A stretch of 9,327 nucleotides of DNA, taken from NCBI GenBank assembly GCA_030040625.1, contig JASHTI010000013.1:1-9327 (forward strand), given 5' to 3'. Positions 6,707 to 9,327 of the stretch are shown here, piece by piece. Every line of letters starts with the position of its first letter. The stretch's first letter is position 1. Both the position numbers and the translations under genes were made by a program. The DNA comes from Thermoplasmata archaeon. GTDB taxonomy: Archaea; Thermoplasmatota; Thermoplasmata; Lutacidiplasmatales; UBA184. The notes beneath the pieces are model-generated. The model was not told where the DNA came from. It ran no database searches and saw only the letters and a list, made by a program, of their open reading frames with translations.

Positions 6707-6879
6707 CTTAGGCCAGCCCGGAGCCCGGCCACCCGCTGGCGTAACAGTGCCACAGCGGCGAGGAGACCGGCCGGAAGGGCCCACGCCATGCAACCGGCCC
6801 AATCGCTGAGGTAAGCGACGGCGAGGAACGTTAGCCCGATGCGCAGCGCGATCGCGCTCGCCGAGTTCCCGGCGGTCAG
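6703..6879 (-). CDS. Small two-pass membrane peptide (start codon uncertain)
   Basis: About 58 residues with two hydrophobic helices, residues ~8-24 (ALRIGLTFLAVAYL) and ~30-47 (CMAWALPAGLLAAVALL), and a basic tail (RQRVAGLRAGLR). The stop TGA overlaps the ATPase start as ATGA. The start is the odd point: no ATG, GTG or TTG lies near the end of the upstream gene. CTG at 6877-6879 would make a 4-base CTGA overlap matching the neighbouring junctions. The nearest canonical start is GTG 6946-6948, giving 81 residues but overlapping the zinc-finger gene by over 100 bases in another frame. A membrane anchor or partner for the ATPase is a possible role, based only on adjacency. Confidence 0.45.
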   Translation of the reverse strand: MTAGNSASAIALRIGLTFLAVAYLSDWAGCMAWALPAGLLAAVALLRQRVAGLRAGLR

Positions 6880-7049
6880 CGTCCTCTCCCCCTCAGCTTC
6901 AGGACGAAGCCCGCTCGGACGATCGCGTGCCGTTGGGTCTCGATGCACCAGTAGACGTCCTCCTCTCGATCGCGAAGCTCGGGCGACGGGACATGGCTCG
7001 CCGAGTCCCCGGGCAGGCGTCCGCCGCACCACTGGCATCGTCGGGTCAC
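6876..7049 (-). CDS. Small zinc-finger-like protein
   Basis: 57 residues starting at GTG, which overlaps the TGA of the preceding HTH gene (GTGA). Cys5-x2-Cys8 (RCQWCGG) and Cys35 with His41 (YWCIETQRH) could make a C2-CH zinc site of treble-clef or ribbon type. The middle is acidic (ELRDREED) and the C-terminus basic (KLRGRGR). Third codon positions are mostly G or C in this frame, unlike the overlapping frames. A longer frame through ATG 7062-7064 and further upstream exists, but it runs over the HTH gene and is Pro/Arg-rich. Function unknown; a small nucleic-acid-binding protein is plausible. Confidence 0.55.
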   Translation of the reverse strand: MTRRCQWCGGRLPGDSASHVPSPELRDREEDVYWCIETQRHAIVRAGFVLKLRGRGR

Positions 7050-7225
7050 GGCTGCCACTCCCATCGCCGGCGGCGTTCGGTCGTCATCGCACGCCGCAGC
7101 GCCGAGGTCCGGATCGACAGCCGGCGCCCGATCTGCCGAAACGAGTAGCCCATCCTGTGCAGCGCGATCGCGCGCGAGAGGATCCCTCCGGGAAGGGGAC
7201 GCGCTGTCGACGCCCGGGCGGCCAC
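7046..7225 (-). CDS. Small helix-turn-helix protein
   Basis: 59 residues from GTG 7223-7225. The core AIALHRMGYSFRQIGRRL plus SIRTSALRRAM reads as a helix-turn-helix of the resolvase/sigma-region-4 type: hydrophobic helix, G-Y-S turn, R-Q-I-G-R-R-L, then a recognition helix. The tail is basic and Trp-rich (RRRRWEWQP). It starts 2 bases after the stop of the 71-residue gene and its own TGA overlaps the next gene's GTG, so it sits inside the operon. It may control copy number or transcription of the replication module; that is inference. An internal ATG at 7151-7153 would remove the first helix and is less likely. Confidence 0.55.
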   Translation of the reverse strand: MAARASTARPLPGGILSRAIALHRMGYSFRQIGRRLSIRTSALRRAMTTERRRRWEWQP

Positions 7226-7227
7226 GG

Positions 7228-7443
7228 CTACCGGTCCCCCTTCGCCCCGGAGTGGATCCGCGGGGCTCTGGCTCGCTCGTGGTGGTTAGGGTCCGTGCCG
7301 GCACCGGACCCAGCGAGTAGGCGCAGGTAAGCGCGCGTGAACCGCCTCACGCTCGCGGCAGGGAGATCGCGCCATGAGAGGAGGAAGCGCAGTGCCGAGG
7401 CGGTCAGCCGAGGCGCCTCGTTCTGATCTTGCCGCCTCACCAT
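7228..7443 (-). CDS. Small basic helical protein, unknown
   Basis: 71 residues. The start ATG (7441-7443) and the following GTG (7438-7440) both overlap the 3' end of the replication gene, whose TGA is at 7437-7439, so ATGGTGA contains both starts and the stop. The first ~50 residues are amphipathic and Arg/Leu-rich (LTASALRFLLSWRDLP, SVRRFTRAYLRLLAG); the rest is polar, basic and likely disordered. No family is recognised. Its position directly after a HUH initiator would suit an accessory replication or copy-control protein, which is inference. Confidence 0.5.
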   Translation of the reverse strand: MVRRQDQNEAPRLTASALRFLLSWRDLPAASVRRFTRAYLRLLAGSGAGTDPNHHERARAPRIHSGAKGDR

Positions 7444-8879
7444 GGCGTGCTCCCGCGGAGCTCACCCACGAGCTCCGCACGCCGACCGCGGAGCTTCCGG
7501 CACCCCTCGCAGTAGGGAGGGTGCCGCCAGTGGCCCGCGCCGGTGGCGGCGTTGGTCTCGACCCAGTCGAGGCCGGACTCCACACAGGCGGAGATCTCCC
7601 GCTCGACGCCCTCCAGGGCCTCGCGGCGCGCCACCCAAGCGGCCTCGCGCTCGAACTGCTGCCCGAGTTCGCTGCGATCCCCGACCCACAGAGGCACCGT
7701 CCACGCCTCGTCGCCCCCGGAAACGGGCTGGCAGCTCCCGTTCGGGTAAGACGCAGGCTCACCATCCGGGCCCTCCGGCTCGCCACGGGGCGCCTGGTTC
7801 GATCGGGACGAGTCCGACTCGGCGCGGACCCCCGCGGAATTCGGGGAGGGTCCGGCCCCTTCCCACAAGATCTCGACCGTGCCATGGCCGGCCCCGCGGA
7901 AGGCCACCGAGAAGTTCGGGGCTCCGTCGTAGATCGACCCCGTCGGCCACCAGTCCCACGGCCATGGTTCCATCTCCCCTCCGCAGCGAGGGCAACAGGG
8001 AGCGTGGGTCTCCGACGGCGGATCGGGCGGCTGGCCCCAGCCGTGAAGCTCTCCGAACCAGGTTAGGGAGTGGTTCGCCCCCCTCCGTCCCTCCGAGGCC
8101 TCGATCACCGCGGAGTGGCCGAGCTCGTAGACGAGCAGCCGGAAGAGCCCGAACCCGCGGTACGACGCGAAGCCCCCTCCGTGGCCGTTGACCTGCTTGA
8201 CGACGAGGTCGTTCCTCTCAGCGTAACGGCGAAGCGCACCGACGTCAACCCCCGGGCAGACGGCGTGCGCGTGGGGTCCCCACTCCGAGTAGCCTCGGCC
8301 CTCGCAGCCGCGATAGAGGTGGACGACCGTGCAACCCCACCACTTCCCCCGCCACCCGAAACGACGGCAGAGGGTCGTCGCCCAGCTCCTCAGTTTGGCG
8401 ATCGCCCGGCCATGGTCTTCGGCCTCCCCGAATCGGTCCGGCCGCGGGGAGATGATCACCTGCCGGAGCGGGATGCGCCCCAGCCGGTGCTGCTCGACGA
8501 AGTCCTCGAACCTATCCGCCGCAGCTCGGGCCTCGCCGTGGGCCCATGGACCCCCGCCATGGCCGCCGGGGAGCCCCGCCGGGCAGGCCGCCCCACCCCC
8601 GCACCGGCCACCGCAGTTCGGACAGGCCCGCCGGAGGCACTGATGGCGCCTCACCAGCGCGATCAGGTGGCTCTTGCACACGAAGACCGGCCGGAGATCC
8701 CCGCATCCGTCGCCCGGTCGGCCCGCTCCGGGCAGTACGGAGCGTCGGGATCCCCCCCCGCTTTCCGCAGTAGGAGCAGGATAAGCCCCGGAGCGCGCCC
8801 GGAGGCCCTGCAGCTCGCGTTCCTCGCGGACGGCGAGGTCGAAGCCCTCCGGCTCGCCTCCAAGGGCGGGAGGCGTCAC
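7437..8879 (-). CDS. HUH-type rolling-circle replication initiator (Rep-like)
   Basis: 480 residues from GTG 8877-8879; an in-frame TAG at 8904-8906 prevents a longer start. Residues 68-99 are Cys-rich (CLRRACPNCGGRC) and probably bind zinc. The HUH metal motif is WGPHAHAVCPG (200-210; His203, His205). The best candidate for the catalytic tyrosine is Tyr251 in LLVYELGHSAV, followed by LTWFGELHGW. This order (Cys cluster, HUH, single Tyr) fits archaeal plasmid and virus initiators, which nick one strand and join covalently through Tyr. After it come a second Cys cluster (CCPRCGG, 295-301), an acidic Pro/Ser-rich linker, and a C-terminal HWRH-x3-CEGC site (450-460) that looks like another zinc finger. 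The ~200 residues after Tyr251 make it longer than minimal Reps. It heads a six-gene overlapping operon. A Y1-type transposase is the main alternative; no terminal repeats were seen. Confidence 0.8.
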   Translation of the reverse strand: MTPPALGGEPEGFDLAVREERELQGLRARSGAYPAPTAESGGGSRRSVLPGAGRPGDGCGDLRPVFVCKSHLIALVRRHQCLRRACPNCGGRCGGGAACPAGLPGGHGGGPWAHGEARAAADRFEDFVEQHRLGRIPLRQVIISPRPDRFGEAEDHGRAIAKLRSWATTLCRRFGWRGKWWGCTVVHLYRGCEGRGYSEWGPHAHAVCPGVDVGALRRYAERNDLVVKQVNGHGGGFASYRGFGLFRLLVYELGHSAVIEASEGRRGANHSLTWFGELHGWGQPPDPPSETHAPCCPRCGGEMEPWPWDWWPTGSIYDGAPNFSVAFRGAGHGTVEILWEGAGPSPNSAGVRAESDSSRSNQAPRGEPEGPDGEPASYPNGSCQPVSGGDEAWTVPLWVGDRSELGQQFEREAAWVARREALEGVEREISACVESGLDWVETNAATGAGHWRHPPYCEGCRKLRGRRAELVGELRGSTPW

Positions 8880-9130
8880 CGGCGGCCCTCTGGGGCGGAG
8901 TCGCTAGCCCGAGGAGCGCGGTGTCGATCGCAACCGCACCGCTCGAAAGAAGGGGTCCCAGGTTGCCCGGGGACCGAAGGGGTTGGCTCAGCTTCGCGGT
9001 CGGTGGAGGAGAGAGAGGACCGCTCGGCTTCGGCGAGCCGGAGGGCGAGGTCGAGAAAGGGTGGGTCGACGACCGGGTCGAACGGCTCCCGGCCGATCCT
9101 GGGCGTCGGAGGGGCCGGCGCCTGACGTAG
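8880..9130. other. Gene-free stretch between Rep gene and tRNA, possible origin region
   Basis: About 250 bases. One minus-strand frame is open from inside the tRNA to a TGA at 8876-8878, but it contains no ATG, GTG or TTG, so I do not call a gene. The plus-strand frame across it is a continuation of the antisense of Rep. It holds a hairpin (8954-8975) and must carry the promoter of the Rep operon. A weak AT-rich GCTAGC (8903-8908) lies at about -25 from the GTG. Confidence 0.35.
8954..8975. repeat. Hairpin upstream of the Rep gene
   Basis: GGTCCC (8954-8959) and GGGACC (8970-8975) form a perfect 6-base stem with a 10-base loop (AGGTTGCCCG). It lies about 75-95 bases before the Rep start. 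HUH initiators often nick in or near such hairpins, so it is a candidate origin element, but stems this short arise often in GC-rich DNA. Confidence 0.35.
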
Positions 9131-9205
9131 CGGGCGCGGAGGGATTTGAACCCTCGACCCCCGGGTTAGGAACCCGGTGCCCTATCCAGGCTAGGCTACG
9201 CGCCC
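9131..9205 (-). tRNA. tRNA-Arg (anticodon CCT)
   Basis: The minus strand folds as a full cloverleaf. The acceptor stem is GGGCGCG/CGCGCCC with discriminator G; the D arm is GCCT...GGGC with GG in the loop. The anticodon stem is CCGGG/CCCGG around loop TTCCTAA, so the anticodon is CCT (plus-strand agg at 9168-9170). The T arm is GAGGG-TTCAAAT-CCCTC. There is no intron and CCA is not encoded (CTA follows). The D-arm sequence is of archaeal type. It should decode the rare AGG arginine codon. Confidence 0.95.
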
Positions 9206-9212
9206 CGGAGAG

Positions 9213-9327
9213 ATGGCCCGTTCTGCGAGCATAGCGCTTGCCCGTCAGGCCCGGGTCCCGGCCGACTGGCGTAGACAAGCCGACGACCTTCTGCGGACCG
9301 GCCGCCACGCGCGGCTGAGGACTCGCA
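9213..9327 (+). CDS. Possible N-terminus of a divergent gene (runs off window)
   Basis: From ATG 9213-9215 the plus strand is open to the window end, 38 residues, starting MARSASIALARQARVPADW and rich in Arg, Ala and Leu. It begins 8 bases from the 5' end of the divergent tRNA and overlaps its likely promoter. No family is recognised, and in GC-rich DNA a 115-base open frame is weak evidence. Confidence 0.25.
   Translation, partial: MARSASIALARQARVPADWRRQADDLLRTGRHARLRTR
9227..9240 (-). promoter_or_regulatory. Possible TATA element of the tRNA-Arg gene
   Basis: On the minus strand CAAGCGCTATGCTC places a TATA-like CTATGC 24-29 bases before the first tRNA base, the expected archaeal position. 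The match is weak because the region is GC-rich. Confidence 0.3.

Noticed and set aside
5309..6802. Longest form of the ATPase, starting at 6802
   Set aside because: The first 32 residues are Gly/Pro/Arg-rich and overlap the upstream membrane peptide gene; ATG 6706 or GTG 6628 fit better.
8070..9125. A 351-codon plus-strand open frame
   Set aside because: Largely antisense to the Rep gene and extremely rich in Arg, Pro, Ala and Ser; long antisense frames are expected opposite GC-rich genes. The Rep frame carries clear motifs.
8876..9127. Minus-strand open frame upstream of Rep ending in a GTGA overlap
   Set aside because: Attractive junction, but no ATG, GTG or TTG exists between its TGA and the tRNA gene, so it could only be a fragment.
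1..9327. CRISPR array, IS terminal repeats, rRNA, second tRNA, integrase
   Set aside because: Looked for regular spaced repeats, inverted ends around the HUH gene and tRNA-like arms by eye on both strands; apart from the single tRNA-Arg none was found.

Overview
The window is GC-rich and most likely comes from an archaeon. Two things suggest this. The tRNA-Arg(CCT) at the right end has an archaeal-looking D arm and no encoded CCA. Several genes also have a TATA-like element 25 to 32 bases before the start codon, as expected for leaderless archaeal transcripts. The lineage cannot be named from the sequence alone. Gene content (rolling-circle-type HUH replication protein, small DNA-binding proteins, a methyltransferase-nuclease fusion, a STAND-like ATPase, a ClpP/crotonase-fold protease) is that of an accessory region: a plasmid- or virus-like element and/or a defence island beside a tRNA gene.

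Left part (1-2127). The 3' end of an unrecognised plus-strand gene is followed by a small two-pass membrane protein and a small gene preceded by a TATA-containing inverted repeat. Convergent with these is a 391-residue serine dehydrogenase proteinase-family protein (SDH/ClpP-crotonase fold) with a long C-terminal extension.

Middle (2223-4931). Two small ribbon-helix-helix-like genes diverge from a 66-base intergenic region filled with palindromes and repeated half-sites. Next is a 571-residue beta-order DNA methyltransferase fused to an Mrr-like PD-(D/E)XK nuclease domain, so modification and cutting may sit on one chain. Convergent with it is a small regulator that appears to carry two copies of a helix-turn-helix unit and has a tetranucleotide repeat in its N-terminal codons.

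Right part (5309-8879, minus strand). Six reading frames are packed end to end: an HUH replication initiator, a 71-residue helical protein, a 59-residue HTH protein, a 57-residue zinc-finger-like protein, a two-pass membrane peptide and a STAND/AAA-like ATPase. Every junction is either an overlap of 7 bases or less or a 2-base gap, so this looks like one polycistronic, translationally coupled unit. Several of these small genes do not begin at the longest possible start and are easily missed.

Right edge. A gene-free stretch containing a hairpin separates the replication gene from tRNA-Arg, and a short open frame begins divergently just beyond the tRNA. No integrase and no second copy of the tRNA end was found in the window, so integration at this tRNA is an inference only.
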